Source: an uncultured Gemmiger sp. (lineage in GTDB: Bacteria; Bacillota; Clostridia; Oscillospirales; Ruminococcaceae). From it: a stretch of DNA of 64,000 nucleotides. The translations under genes and the position numbers were made by a program. This document shows positions 34,249-42,523 of this stretch, piece after piece (the first letter of the stretch is position 1; every line of letters starts with the position of its first letter). The stretch is from NCBI GenBank assembly GCA_944382785.1, contig CALWNO010000001.1, positions 62,001 to 126,000 of the forward strand, given 5' to 3'. Under the pieces are notes generated by a model. It saw nothing but the letters and a program-made list of their open reading frames with translations, ran no database searches and was not told the origin of the DNA.

Positions 34249-35277
34249 TTATTCTTCAATGGCCACATAGTCGTCAGGAATCGTGATTCCCAGAGCTTCG
34301 GCGTTCGTCGGGTTGTATTTTTTGGTAAACTGCGGAGCATATTCGATGGGCATTTCTTCAACCTTGCTTTCGCCCGTCAGAATCTTGACCGCCATCTTGC
34401 CGGTAGCAACGCCCAGATCGTAGTAGCTGATGGACAGAGTAGCCACACCGCAACCTGCGCAGATGCCCTCTTCACCGGCAATAACGGGGACCTTGCCGTA
34501 GCAGATGTTGTTGATCAGCTCGGTGTTGTTGGCTGCGGTGTTGTCTGTGGGAACGTAAATCACATCGCTGGCATCAGCAGCGCTCTGACAAACAGTGGAC
34601 AGGTCGTTGGAGTCGCTGAAAGCGTAATACTCGCAGGTATAGCCCATGGCTTCCAGATCTGCCTTGACGGTATCCACCTGATACTGGCTGTTGGCCTCAG
34701 CGCTGCAGTACAGCAGACCGACAGTCTTGGCGTCCGGGAACAGCTCCTGAATCATGGCCGCCTGCTCATCCAAAGGAGCCAGGTCGCTGGTACCGGAAAT
34801 GTTGGTGCCCACCAGACCATCAAAATCATCAATGCCCAGGGCTACGCCATACTCGGTCACGGAGGTCCCCAGCACCGGGATGGTGTCGGTGCCGGCCTGC
34901 GCTGCCTGCAGAGCGGGGGTGGCATTGGCCAGAATCAGGTCCACATCAGAGGCCACAAAGCCGGTGATGATGGTAGCACAGGTGTTGGTGTCGTTCTGGG
35001 CATTCTGCTCGTCAAAGGTGACGGCATCTTCACCCAGCGCTTCCACGATGGCATCCTTGAAGCCCTGGGTAGCCGCATCCAGAGCGTCATGCTGTACCAG
35101 CTGGCAGATACCGACGGTATAATGCGCGCCCTCGGCAGCGGTTTCGCTGCTCTGGGTCTCAGATGCTTCAGACGTGGTGGACTCGCTGGCCTGGCTGCTG
35201 CTGCCGCCGGACGTGCATCCAGCCATGGAAAGGACCATGCACCCTGCCGTGATGAGGGAAATGATACGTTTTTTCAT
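34249..35277 (-). CDS. ABC transporter substrate-binding lipoprotein, TrpX (PF04392) type
   Basis: Extracellular lipoprotein of 342 residues. The signal peptide MKKRIISLITAGCMVLSMAGC ends in a lipobox with Cys21, then a Ser-rich linker. The mature part contains YTVGICQLVQHDALDAATQGFKDAI, ILANATPALQAAQAGT, VGTNISGTSDLAPLDEQ, and GVATLSISYYDLGVATGKMAV, the characteristic blocks of ABC_sub_bind proteins. Described members take up tryptophan (Streptococcus TrpX) or tyrosine (Clostridioides difficile CD0873), so an aromatic amino acid is the likeliest ligand. I chose the ATG at 35277 (AGGAGG upstream) over 35325 because it begins the signal peptide. A strong promoter lies at 35350-35378. Confidence 0.9.
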   Translation of the reverse strand: MKKRIISLITAGCMVLSMAGCTSGGSSSQASESTTSEASETQSSETAAEGAHYTVGICQLVQHDALDAATQGFKDAIVEALGEDAVTFDEQNAQNDTNTCATIITGFVASDVDLILANATPALQAAQAGTDTIPVLGTSVTEYGVALGIDDFDGLVGTNISGTSDLAPLDEQAAMIQELFPDAKTVGLLYCSAEANSQYQVDTVKADLEAMGYTCEYYAFSDSNDLSTVCQSAADASDVIYVPTDNTAANNTELINNICYGKVPVIAGEEGICAGCGVATLSISYYDLGVATGKMAVKILTGESKVEEMPIEYAPQFTKKYNPTNAEALGITIPDDYVAIEE

Positions 35278-35349
35278 CTTGCTTCCTCCTGCTTTCCTCT
35301 GTGTCGCAAAGAGCGCTCGCACCATCTCTTTTGCGATTTAATGCCTTAA

Positions 35350-35378
35350 AGTATACCACGGTTTTGCAAAACTGGCAA
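35350..35378 (-). promoter_or_regulatory. Promoter of the TrpX-type ABC operon
   Basis: Minus-strand TTGCCA (35378-35373), 17-base spacer ending in TGG, TATACT (35355-35350), an extended -10. The leader is about 70 bases; no T-box is visible. Confidence 0.8.
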
Positions 35379-35475
35379 TATGCAACTTAACGAACAGGGC
35401 ATTTCTTTATGTTCTTCAATCATGCAAATTGCACAATTGCGCGCCGGCAAAATCGTATTTATCCGGAAGCAAGCC

Positions 35476-36690
35476 TTATTTTGTCTCTGTTTCACCTTGT
35501 TTTGTCAGCAGTTTTTGGTAGGTAGCATCCATTCCCAAGGCTCCCAAAGGAGCGGTAATCAGGATAGCCAGAACTGCCACAGACAGCACAATCTGCCCGC
35601 AGGGCAATCCCAGGGCCAGCGGAACCGAACCGATGGCTGCCTGCACAGTGGCCTTGGGCATATAGGCAATGACACAGAACAGTCGTTCTTTACGGTTCAG
35701 ATGCGTTCCCAACATGCACAGGAAAACACCGAAGGCCCGGAATACCAAAGCAGCCGCAATCATTGCCATAGCCGGAAGGCCGGCGGCGATGGTGTATCGG
35801 ATATCCACAGCCGCCCCCACCAGAATAAAGAGGATGACTTCCGCGGCCAGCCAGAGCTTCCCGAACTTTTCCGAAAGACGCCTGCTGACGAAGGCAGTGC
35901 TTTTCAACTTCAGGGCACAGGCCATAGCCACCACGGCCAACAGACCGGAGAGCGGCAGATAGGGTTTCAGCCAGGTTTCCAGTGCAACCAGCAGGAAGGA
36001 AACTCCCAGAACCACAATCACCTTCATGCTGTTGCGCACATAATGGCGGCGGGCATAGGCAGTTTCAAAGAAAAGCGCCAACCCAAAGCCTACTGCGGCA
36101 CCAACCAGAATCCCCACCATAATGGACACAGGAATCTTTGCAAAATCCTGCCAGCGAGCGCTGCCGCCCTGGGCCATGCCCGTAAAGGTGGAAAACAGCA
36201 CGATCACATAAATATCATCGCAGGAAGCCCCCGCCATGATCATCTGCGGAATTCCTTTTTCGGTGCCCCAATGTCGATCCATCAGCTGAACCATACGCGG
36301 CACAACCACTGCAGGAGAAACCGCCGCCAACACAGCCCCCATCACGGCCGCCTCAATCCGGTTCACCCCGAGAAAGACCGGAGCCAACAGTACAAAGGCC
36401 AGCAACTCACAGGTGGCGGGTACGCAGGACATCATGACCGCAGGACGGCCCACCTTTTTCAGATCCGAAAGATTCAGGGACAGACCGGCTTTGAGCAGAA
36501 TAATGATCAATGCCATCTGCCGCAGGTCTGCAGACGCCTGCAGGATCATGGAATCCAGCAGATCCAGCGCATAAGGGCCGAGAATGATGCCAGTCACAAG
36601 CATACCAATGATGCGGGGGAGTTTCAGTGCCCGACACAGCGCCGCAGCCGACAGACCTACGAGAAAAATCAGGGCCAGAGAAGTAAGCAT
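35476..36690 (-). CDS. Cation:proton antiporter, CPA2 type
   Basis: Integral membrane protein of 404 residues with about twelve segments. It begins MLTSLALIFLVGLSAAAL and has LPRIIGMLVTGIILGPYALDLLD, the CPA N-terminal block, ALIIILLKAGLSLNLSDLKK, AVSPAVVVPRM and ASCDDIYVIVLFS, where the Asp pair is the expected ion-binding site. It has no C-terminal TrkA-N or PTS domain. It probably exchanges Na+ or K+ for protons. The frame extends to 36804 but the ATG at 36690 with CAAGGAGG upstream is clearly the start. It lies downstream of a PTS IIA-like gene, across a long stem-loop. Confidence 0.9.
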   Translation of the reverse strand: MLTSLALIFLVGLSAAALCRALKLPRIIGMLVTGIILGPYALDLLDSMILQASADLRQMALIIILLKAGLSLNLSDLKKVGRPAVMMSCVPATCELLAFVLLAPVFLGVNRIEAAVMGAVLAAVSPAVVVPRMVQLMDRHWGTEKGIPQMIMAGASCDDIYVIVLFSTFTGMAQGGSARWQDFAKIPVSIMVGILVGAAVGFGLALFFETAYARRHYVRNSMKVIVVLGVSFLLVALETWLKPYLPLSGLLAVVAMACALKLKSTAFVSRRLSEKFGKLWLAAEVILFILVGAAVDIRYTIAAGLPAMAMIAAALVFRAFGVFLCMLGTHLNRKERLFCVIAYMPKATVQAAIGSVPLALGLPCGQIVLSVAVLAILITAPLGALGMDATYQKLLTKQGETETK

Positions 36691-36713
36691 ACAAAGTCCT
36701 CCTTGAAAATGGG

Positions 36714-36771
36714 ACGCAAAAAGGCTGACACCTTCTGCGTCGGAACAGAACACAGAAGTCATCAGCCTTTT
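36714..36771 (-). terminator. Long stem-loop between the PTS IIA-like and antiporter genes
   Basis: Minus-strand AAAAGGCTGA and CTTCTG pair with CAGAAG and TCAGCCTTTT with a short internal mismatch and a loop of about 15 bases, ending in TTTTTGC. It may end the upstream operon or act as an attenuator for the antiporter; no separate antiporter promoter was recognised. Confidence 0.7.
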
Positions 36772-36830
36772 AAGCGGTTCGGGTCTCCCCGGGGAGAACT
36801 TCATTCCCCATTTTTGTTTGTATAACAGGC

Positions 36831-37301
36831 TCAGGCAAAGCGGGATGCTTCCGCCCGGGCCATGCGCATAATAAAATCTTCTCGGGATACGCTGGCGCGC
36901 AGTTCCTTGACAAGAGTCGGGTCTGACAGAAGATTGACCAGCCGTGCCAGGATCAGGAGATGTTCCGCCTGGGCCTGGGGCGGTACAGCAATCATGAAAA
37001 TCAGGTCCACCGGACGGTTGTCCGGCGCTCCCCAGTCCACCCCACGGCGAAGGGTGAGAGCGGCCACCCCGGGAGCGGCTACCCCCGCATTACAGGCATG
37101 CGGCAATGCCATGCCATCGCCAATAGCGGTGCTGCCGCCGGATGCCTCCCGTTCGCAGACCGCATTATAATAAGCGGTTCCGTTGGTAATGACACCGTTG
37201 GATTCCTGCAATTCTACCAGAACCCCCAGTGCATCCGCAGCATCCTGCATATCGGCGTGCAGCAGCACACTGTCCCGGTTCAAAAGGTCACTTACGCGCA
37301 T
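36831..37301 (-). CDS. PTS EIIA-like protein (fructose/nitrogen type)
   Basis: A 156-residue single-domain EIIA-2 protein. The region GGSTAIGDGMALPHACNAGV carries the phospho-accepting histidine, His68, in the family setting, followed by LTLRRGVDWGAPDNRPVDLIFMIAVP. There is no IIB or IIC gene beside it. That makes a regulatory, PtsN-like role more likely than sugar import. The ATG at 37301 has GAAAGGGGTGTCGCC before it, 18 bases after the Cof-type HAD gene. The next gene downstream is a cation antiporter; IIA-type domains are known to regulate or be fused to cation transporters in other bacteria, so control of the antiporter is a reasonable guess. Confidence 0.88.
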   Translation of the reverse strand: MRVSDLLNRDSVLLHADMQDAADALGVLVELQESNGVITNGTAYYNAVCEREASGGSTAIGDGMALPHACNAGVAAPGVAALTLRRGVDWGAPDNRPVDLIFMIAVPPQAQAEHLLILARLVNLLSDPTLVKELRASVSREDFIMRMARAEASRFA

Positions 37302-37319
37302 GGCGACACCCCTTTCGAT

Positions 37320-38150
37320 TCAATAGGTCGTTGCCTGCTCAATCAGCTTGTACAAGAACTCGCCTACGGCACCATCCACACAGGTACAGGTGGTCACCTC
37401 ATTGGCTGCCGCCTTGACTTCAGCCGGTGCGTTGGCCACCGCTACCGAGTATCCGGCCTGCTGCATCATTTCCAGGTCGTTGTAATAATCACCAATGACC
37501 AGCGTGTTCTGGATAGGCTCCCCCAGAAGAGTACACATATCCCGCAAACCGGATGCCTTGCCCACACCCACAGGCATGATCTCCAGATAGATGCTGTTGG
37601 TTGCCAGAAAGTAATTTTCCCGTCCGTAATAGCGGGTCTTGGCATACTGTCCCACCTTGCGGATGGTTTCCGGGTCTCCGGCAAACACAACCTTGACCCA
37701 TCCATCCGGAACACTGTCCACAGGACAAGCCACACTGGACAGTTTTTCATCCACCTGATGGGCGTGGGTGTATGTATTGGCGCGGATAACGTACATCTCC
37801 CCCGCTCCAGCCATCACTTCCACACCGATCTGCGGAAATTTCTGCAGGATATCCAAAATCGCGGCGGTGGCCTGGGCACGTTCCAGCGTGGCATGGCGCA
37901 GCACGCGGTTGGAAGAAAAATCATAAAGCAATGCACCATTGCAGGCAATGGCCGGCAATGACAGCCGGATATCTCCCAGCGCGGCCCGGATGGATTCCGG
38001 CGGACGGCCAGACGCCACCGTAAAGCGTCCTCCCATCTGAATGAACAACCGGATGACAGTCCGGTTGCACTCGGGAATACCTTCTTTCGCCGTCAGCAAC
38101 GTGTTGTCCATATCGCAAAAAACCAGATAGTCATGCAGGTTCCGTTTCAT
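37320..38150 (-). CDS. Cof-type HAD hydrolase (IIB subfamily)
   Basis: A 276-residue phosphatase with a C2 cap. Motifs are YLVFCDMDNTLLTAKEG, FTVASGRPPESIRAA, the lysine in MPVGVGKASGL, and LVIGDYYNDLEMMQQAGYSVAVANA, all complete. Cof-family enzymes act on sugar phosphates, phosphorylated cofactors or pyridoxal phosphate; the substrate here is not evident. The ATG at 38150 overlaps the stop of the pseudouridine synthase gene by four bases, and the PTS IIA-like gene follows after 18 bases, so it belongs to the long sepF-lspA-led operon or its distal part. Confidence 0.88.
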   Translation of the reverse strand: MKRNLHDYLVFCDMDNTLLTAKEGIPECNRTVIRLFIQMGGRFTVASGRPPESIRAALGDIRLSLPAIACNGALLYDFSSNRVLRHATLERAQATAAILDILQKFPQIGVEVMAGAGEMYVIRANTYTHAHQVDEKLSSVACPVDSVPDGWVKVVFAGDPETIRKVGQYAKTRYYGRENYFLATNSIYLEIMPVGVGKASGLRDMCTLLGEPIQNTLVIGDYYNDLEMMQQAGYSVAVANAPAEVKAAANEVTTCTCVDGAVGEFLYKLIEQATTY

Positions 38151-39073
38151 CTGCGATGTTCCTTTCTCAGACGCGTCAGATAGTCTTGGAAATACGGTGG
38201 CAATTCACTGTCAAACCGAAGTGCCTGTCCGGTAATGGGATGCACAAATCCCAACTCTTTGGCGTGCAGGCACTGACCATTCAAAAACCGGAGTACCGTC
38301 CGCGGACCATACACCGCATCCCCGGCCAACGGATGTCCGATGGATGCCATATGCACACGGATCTGATGGGTGCGGCCGGTTTCCAGTTTGCAGGCAATGT
38401 AGGTAAAGTCGCCAAAGCGTTCCAGTACCTTCCAATGGGTGCAGGCCGGCTTGGAGTTCTGCTGTGTCACCGCCATTTTTTTGCGGTCCTTGGGGTCCCG
38501 GCCGATGGGGGCTTCCACCGTGCCTGTCTCCTCTTTCAAATTGCCATACACGATGGCATGGTACACCCGGTGGATATCGTGAACCGCCATCTGGGCACTC
38601 AGCCCCTGGTGGGTGGCATCATCCTTGGCCACTACCAGCAAGCCGCTGGTGTCTTTGTCGATACGGTGTACAATTCCAGGGCGGATAGCCCCGCCGATCC
38701 CGGAAAGGCCTCCGGCGCAGTGATACAGCAGGGCATTCACAAGCGTACCATCCGGATTGCCCGGTGCCGGATGCACCACCATCCCTTTCGGTTTGTTGAC
38801 CACCAAAAGATGCGCATCCTCATACACGATGTCCAAAGGAATGTTTTGGGGCACCGCTTCAATGGGTTGAGGGTCCGGCAGAGTCAATTGAACCGTATCC
38901 CCGACTACAACTTTGTCTTTTTTGTTCACCGGTACCCCGCCGCGCTGCACCATTCCCTGCTCCATCAGCGCCTGCAAAGCGCTGCGGGAGACCTCGGGGC
39001 AACATCCGGCCAGCCAGCGGTCCACCCGCTGTCCGGCATCCTGAGCGCCGGCTGTAAACTCAAGCGTCTGCAT
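38147..39073 (-). CDS. rluD: 23S rRNA pseudouridine synthase, RluD family
   Basis: Converts specific uridines in 23S rRNA to pseudouridine. A 308-residue protein with an N-terminal S4 domain (about residues 15-60), then the catalytic domain with GIVHRIDKDTSGLLVVAK, whose aspartate is the nucleophile, and LETGRTHQIRVHMASIGHPLAGD. These are standard for RluC/RluD enzymes. In Firmicutes the lspA-rluD pair is conserved and the protein is often named YlyB. The frame extends to 39178; the ATG at 39073 begins the recognisable protein and overlaps the end of lspA by 14 bases. The precise target uridines are inferred. Confidence 0.92.
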   Translation of the reverse strand: MQTLEFTAGAQDAGQRVDRWLAGCCPEVSRSALQALMEQGMVQRGGVPVNKKDKVVVGDTVQLTLPDPQPIEAVPQNIPLDIVYEDAHLLVVNKPKGMVVHPAPGNPDGTLVNALLYHCAGGLSGIGGAIRPGIVHRIDKDTSGLLVVAKDDATHQGLSAQMAVHDIHRVYHAIVYGNLKEETGTVEAPIGRDPKDRKKMAVTQQNSKPACTHWKVLERFGDFTYIACKLETGRTHQIRVHMASIGHPLAGDAVYGPRTVLRFLNGQCLHAKELGFVHPITGQALRFDSELPPYFQDYLTRLRKEHRR

Positions 39074-39560
39074 TGGACTGCCCATCTCCGGAAGCCGGGG
39101 TGCGGTGTTCTTTGCGCATCTCCAGCAGCAGGGACAAAACCAACAGCCCCACTCCGGTACATACACAAATATCCGCAAAGTTAAAAACGGGAAAATCGAT
39201 AAACTGAAAGTTCAGGTAATCCACCACCACACCGGTGCGGATACGGTCGATCAGATTGCCGAGCCCGCCTCCCAGAATCAGCATCCAGGTAACGCGCTCC
39301 AGCCGCGGCAAGGGGCGTATAAGTAAGTACACCGCCACCACAAGCAAGACAACGCTTGTCACTCCGATCAGCAGCCCGCGGCGTCCACTGAGCATGGAAA
39401 AGGCCATGCCATCGTTGAGTACATATTGCAGTTCAATAAAGCCGGGAATCAGCGGAGCCTGGCCCACCGGCAGCAAAGAGGCCGTGGCCCAGAGCTTCAA
39501 CAGCTGGTCCAGTCCGGCCAGCGCCAGTCCGCCGATCACAAAGAAAATGCCATACAGCAT
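39060..39560 (-). CDS. lspA: Lipoprotein signal peptidase II
   Basis: Membrane aspartyl protease that cleaves prolipoproteins after lipid attachment. Four hydrophobic segments; conserved blocks are AGLDQLLKLWATASL, LNDGMAFSML (the usual NxGAAFS), GGGLGNLIDRIRTGVVVDYLNF and FPVFNFADICVCTG, the last two holding the two catalytic aspartates. At 166 residues it is standard. The long upstream extension to 39701 is in the ileS terminator region, so I chose the ATG at 39560, although its ribosome site is weak. It would serve the two lipoproteins in this window among others. Confidence 0.95.
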   Translation of the reverse strand: MLYGIFFVIGGLALAGLDQLLKLWATASLLPVGQAPLIPGFIELQYVLNDGMAFSMLSGRRGLLIGVTSVVLLVVAVYLLIRPLPRLERVTWMLILGGGLGNLIDRIRTGVVVDYLNFQFIDFPVFNFADICVCTGVGLLVLSLLLEMRKEHRTPASGDGQSNADA

Positions 39561-39584
39561 AGGAAAAAACCTTTCATCATGCCG

Positions 39585-39622
39585 CAAAAGGCGGTGCTTT
39601 CCATCAGATGCAAAGCACCGCC
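39585..39622 (-). terminator. Terminator between ileS and lspA
   Basis: Minus-strand GGCGGTGCTTT pairs with AAAGCACCGCC around an eleven-base loop, followed by TTTTGC. It should reduce transcription into lspA from the sepF promoter. Confidence 0.8.
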
Positions 39623-39664
39623 CAAGAGGCATTGTTTCTGGCCCGGGTGCTGTCAGCGCAGAAC

Positions 39665-42442
39665 TCAGGCGCGGTTCAGGACAGCCGCACAACGGGGGCA
39701 CAGACCGTCCTCATTCACGGCATCATTAAATTTCCAGCAGCGCAGGCACTTGGAGCCGGAGGCATGAGACGCACTGACGCCCAGACCTTCCACGGTGCCC
39801 TTGATACCGCCTTCACCCTTTTCCAGCTTGACCTGAGATACGATCATCAGGTCGGCCAGTTCATCCATGGGGATGACGTTGAGGAAATCGTACAGTTCCT
39901 GGCTGCAATACAGGGTCAAAGCCGCTTCCAGAGAAGAACCAATGACCTTGTCTGCACGGGCCTGCTCCAGAACCTTCTTGACATCGTCACGCACAGCCAT
40001 GATGCGTTCCCACTTGGAGGTGAAAGCCTCGTCGGCGACAGGCTGCGGTTCAGGCATGCGCTCCAGCACAACATACTCCTTCATGCCGGGCCGCTTCGGG
40101 ATATAACTCCAGATCTCCTGGCTGGTGAAGCAGAGAATGGGCGCCAGCAGCTTGGTGAAGTCCACCAGAATGCGATACAGAGCAGTCTGTGCGCAGCGGC
40201 GGGCATGCTCGTCCGCGCAGTACAGACGATCCTTGATCACGTCCATATAGAAGTTGGACATATCAATGACGCAGAAATTATAGATGGCATGATAGGCACG
40301 GGAGAAATCGTACTCATCATATGCGGCGCGCATGGTCCGGGTCAGTTCGGCCACCGCTTCCAGAGCCCAGCGGTCAATCTCGAACAGCTGGTCGTCGGCC
40401 ACCATATCCTTGGCGGGATCAAAATCGCCCAGGTTGCCCAGCATGAAGCGGGCAGTGTTGCGCATCTTGCGGTAAGCTTCAGACAGCTGCTTGAAGATTT
40501 CCTTGCCGGCGCGCACGTCCACGGTGTAGTCGCTGGAAGCAACCCACAGACGGATGATATCGGCACCGTAGTCACGGATGATCTCGGAAGGCTCCATACC
40601 GTTGCCGGAGGACTTGTGCATCTGCTTGCCCTGGGCATCCACGACCCAGCCATGGCACAGAACTCCCTTGTAAGGTGCAACACCTTCGGTGGCAACGCTG
40701 GTCAGCAGGCTGGACTGGAACCAGCCGCGGAACTGGTCGGCGCCTTCCATATACAGGTCAACAGGCCAGCGCAGTTCCTTGCGTTCCCGGCAGACAGCAC
40801 TCCAGGTGGAACCGGAATCGAACCAGACATCCATGATGTCGGAATCCTTCTCCCAGTCGGAGGCACCGCATTCACAGGTTTCGCCCTTGGGCATGATGTC
40901 ATTGGCATCGTACTTGTACCAGGCGTCGCTGCCTTCCTTGCGGAACAGATCGGAAACGGCCTTGATGGAGGTTTCGGTGATGTGGTACTTGCCGCACTTC
41001 TTGCAGTAGAAAGCCGGGATGGGCACGCCCCACACGCGCTGACGGGAGATGCACCAGTCACTGCGGTCGCGGACCATGCCGGTCATGCGGTCATGGCCCC
41101 AGGCGGGCTGCCACTTGACACCGTCGATGGCCTTGTAGACATCGTCCTTGAAGGCATCGATGGAGCAGAACCACTGCTCGGTGGCACGGTAGATGATGGG
41201 ATGATGGCAACGCCAGCAGTGAGGGTACTGGTGCACGATGTGCTCCACGCCCATAAGGTGGCCACTTTCCCGGATATGTTCCAGAATGACCTTGTTGGCG
41301 GTCCAGACTTTCAGACCGGCGAACTCCTTGCCGGCTTCTTCGGTCAGGCAGCCGGCAGCATCCACGGGCATGACGATGGGCAGCTGGGGATAATGACCCA
41401 CGCAGGCATCAAAGTCCTCGGCACCATGGCCGGGAGCGGTATGGACACAGCCCGTGCCGCTATCCAGCGTGACATGGTTGCCCAGAATGACAAGACCCGT
41501 GCGATCCAGGAAGGGATGCTTGTACTCCATCATCTCCAGATCACGGCCGGGGATGCGGACATCCAGCACGGTGTAATCCTCGATGCCGCATGCCTTCATG
41601 GTGGCTTCCACACGCTCGGCGGCCATGATGTGGTAATCTTCACCGATCTTGACGAAGGTGTAATCAAAGTCAGGATGCAGGCAGGTGGCCACGTTGGCAG
41701 GCAGAGTCCAGGTAGTGGTCGTCCAGATGACGATCCATGCCTTGTCCAGCGGCACACCGGCCTTGGCCAGAACACCGTTGGGATCGCCGGTCAGCTTGAA
41801 ACGGACATACAGAGAATCGCACTCGTCCTCACCGTACTCGATTTCGGCTTCGGCCAGAGCAGTCTGGTCTTCCGGGCACCAGTAGACAACCCGCTTACCC
41901 TTATAGATGTAGCCCTTCTGTGCCATTTTGCCGAAGATCTCCACCTGACGGGCCTCAAATTCAGGACGCAGGGTCAGATAGGGATTCTCAAAGTCGCCCT
42001 GCACGCCCAGACGCTTGAACTGGCTGTTCATCACATCGATGTGCTCGGTGGCGAATTCCCGGCAGATATGGCGCAGTTCCAGCTTGGAGATACCGGCCTT
42101 CTTGTCACCCAGAGAGCCCAGGGCCTTCAACTCGATGGGCAGACCATGGGTATCATAACCGGGAACGTACGGTGCACGGAATCCGGACATATTCTTGTAG
42201 CGGATGATGATATCCTTGATGATCTTGTTCAGAGCAGTGCCCATATGGATGCTGCCATTGGCATACGGAGGACCGTCATGCAGGATAAAATCCGGACAGC
42301 CCTCATTATTCTTGATCATCTGCTCATAGACATGGTTCTTTTCCCAGTCTTCCAGCATTTTGGGTTCTTTCTTCGGCAGGCCGGCCCGCATCTCAAACGG
42401 GGTAGCCATCTTGTGGATGGTGTCGTTGTAATTTTGCGCCAA
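39665..42442 (-). CDS. ileS: Isoleucyl-tRNA synthetase
   Basis: Class I aminoacyl-tRNA synthetase of about 925 residues. The HIGH region is GPPYANGSIHMGTALNK near residue 55, the editing domain holds TTTTWTLPANVATC, the KMSKS-type loop is GKQMHKSSGNGMEP near residue 595, and the C-terminus has a zinc site, CLRCWKF then CPRC. The first in-frame TTG (42451) immediately abuts GAGGGAG, which is too close; the TTG at 42442, nine bases beyond GGGAG, is a better start. No T-box leader is visible in the 80-base gap before it. It follows divIVA, as is common in Firmicutes. Confidence 0.96.
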   Translation of the reverse strand: MAQNYNDTIHKMATPFEMRAGLPKKEPKMLEDWEKNHVYEQMIKNNEGCPDFILHDGPPYANGSIHMGTALNKIIKDIIIRYKNMSGFRAPYVPGYDTHGLPIELKALGSLGDKKAGISKLELRHICREFATEHIDVMNSQFKRLGVQGDFENPYLTLRPEFEARQVEIFGKMAQKGYIYKGKRVVYWCPEDQTALAEAEIEYGEDECDSLYVRFKLTGDPNGVLAKAGVPLDKAWIVIWTTTTWTLPANVATCLHPDFDYTFVKIGEDYHIMAAERVEATMKACGIEDYTVLDVRIPGRDLEMMEYKHPFLDRTGLVILGNHVTLDSGTGCVHTAPGHGAEDFDACVGHYPQLPIVMPVDAAGCLTEEAGKEFAGLKVWTANKVILEHIRESGHLMGVEHIVHQYPHCWRCHHPIIYRATEQWFCSIDAFKDDVYKAIDGVKWQPAWGHDRMTGMVRDRSDWCISRQRVWGVPIPAFYCKKCGKYHITETSIKAVSDLFRKEGSDAWYKYDANDIMPKGETCECGASDWEKDSDIMDVWFDSGSTWSAVCRERKELRWPVDLYMEGADQFRGWFQSSLLTSVATEGVAPYKGVLCHGWVVDAQGKQMHKSSGNGMEPSEIIRDYGADIIRLWVASSDYTVDVRAGKEIFKQLSEAYRKMRNTARFMLGNLGDFDPAKDMVADDQLFEIDRWALEAVAELTRTMRAAYDEYDFSRAYHAIYNFCVIDMSNFYMDVIKDRLYCADEHARRCAQTALYRILVDFTKLLAPILCFTSQEIWSYIPKRPGMKEYVVLERMPEPQPVADEAFTSKWERIMAVRDDVKKVLEQARADKVIGSSLEAALTLYCSQELYDFLNVIPMDELADLMIVSQVKLEKGEGGIKGTVEGLGVSASHASGSKCLRCWKFNDAVNEDGLCPRCAAVLNRA

Positions 42443-42479
42443 GGTCTCCAACTCCCTCTATATTTGATAAATTGACCGC

Positions 42480-42511
42480 AAAACCGCGGCAGCCCTTATG
42501 GCCGCCGCAGG
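42480..42511 (-). terminator. Weak stem-loop between divIVA and ileS
   Basis: Minus-strand CCTGCGGCGGCC pairs with GGCTGCCGCGG with one or two mismatches and is followed by only TTTTGC. It may act as a partial terminator or simply a spacer hairpin. Confidence 0.4.
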
Positions 42512-42523
42512 TTATCTGCGGGG

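Noticed and set aside
39608..42475. A 955-codon open frame on the plus strand
   Set aside because: Lies wholly opposite ileS; low-complexity His/Gly-rich translation typical of a shadow frame.
42443..42523. T-box leader before ileS
   Set aside because: The gap is about 80 bases, too short for a T-box, and only a weak hairpin is visible.
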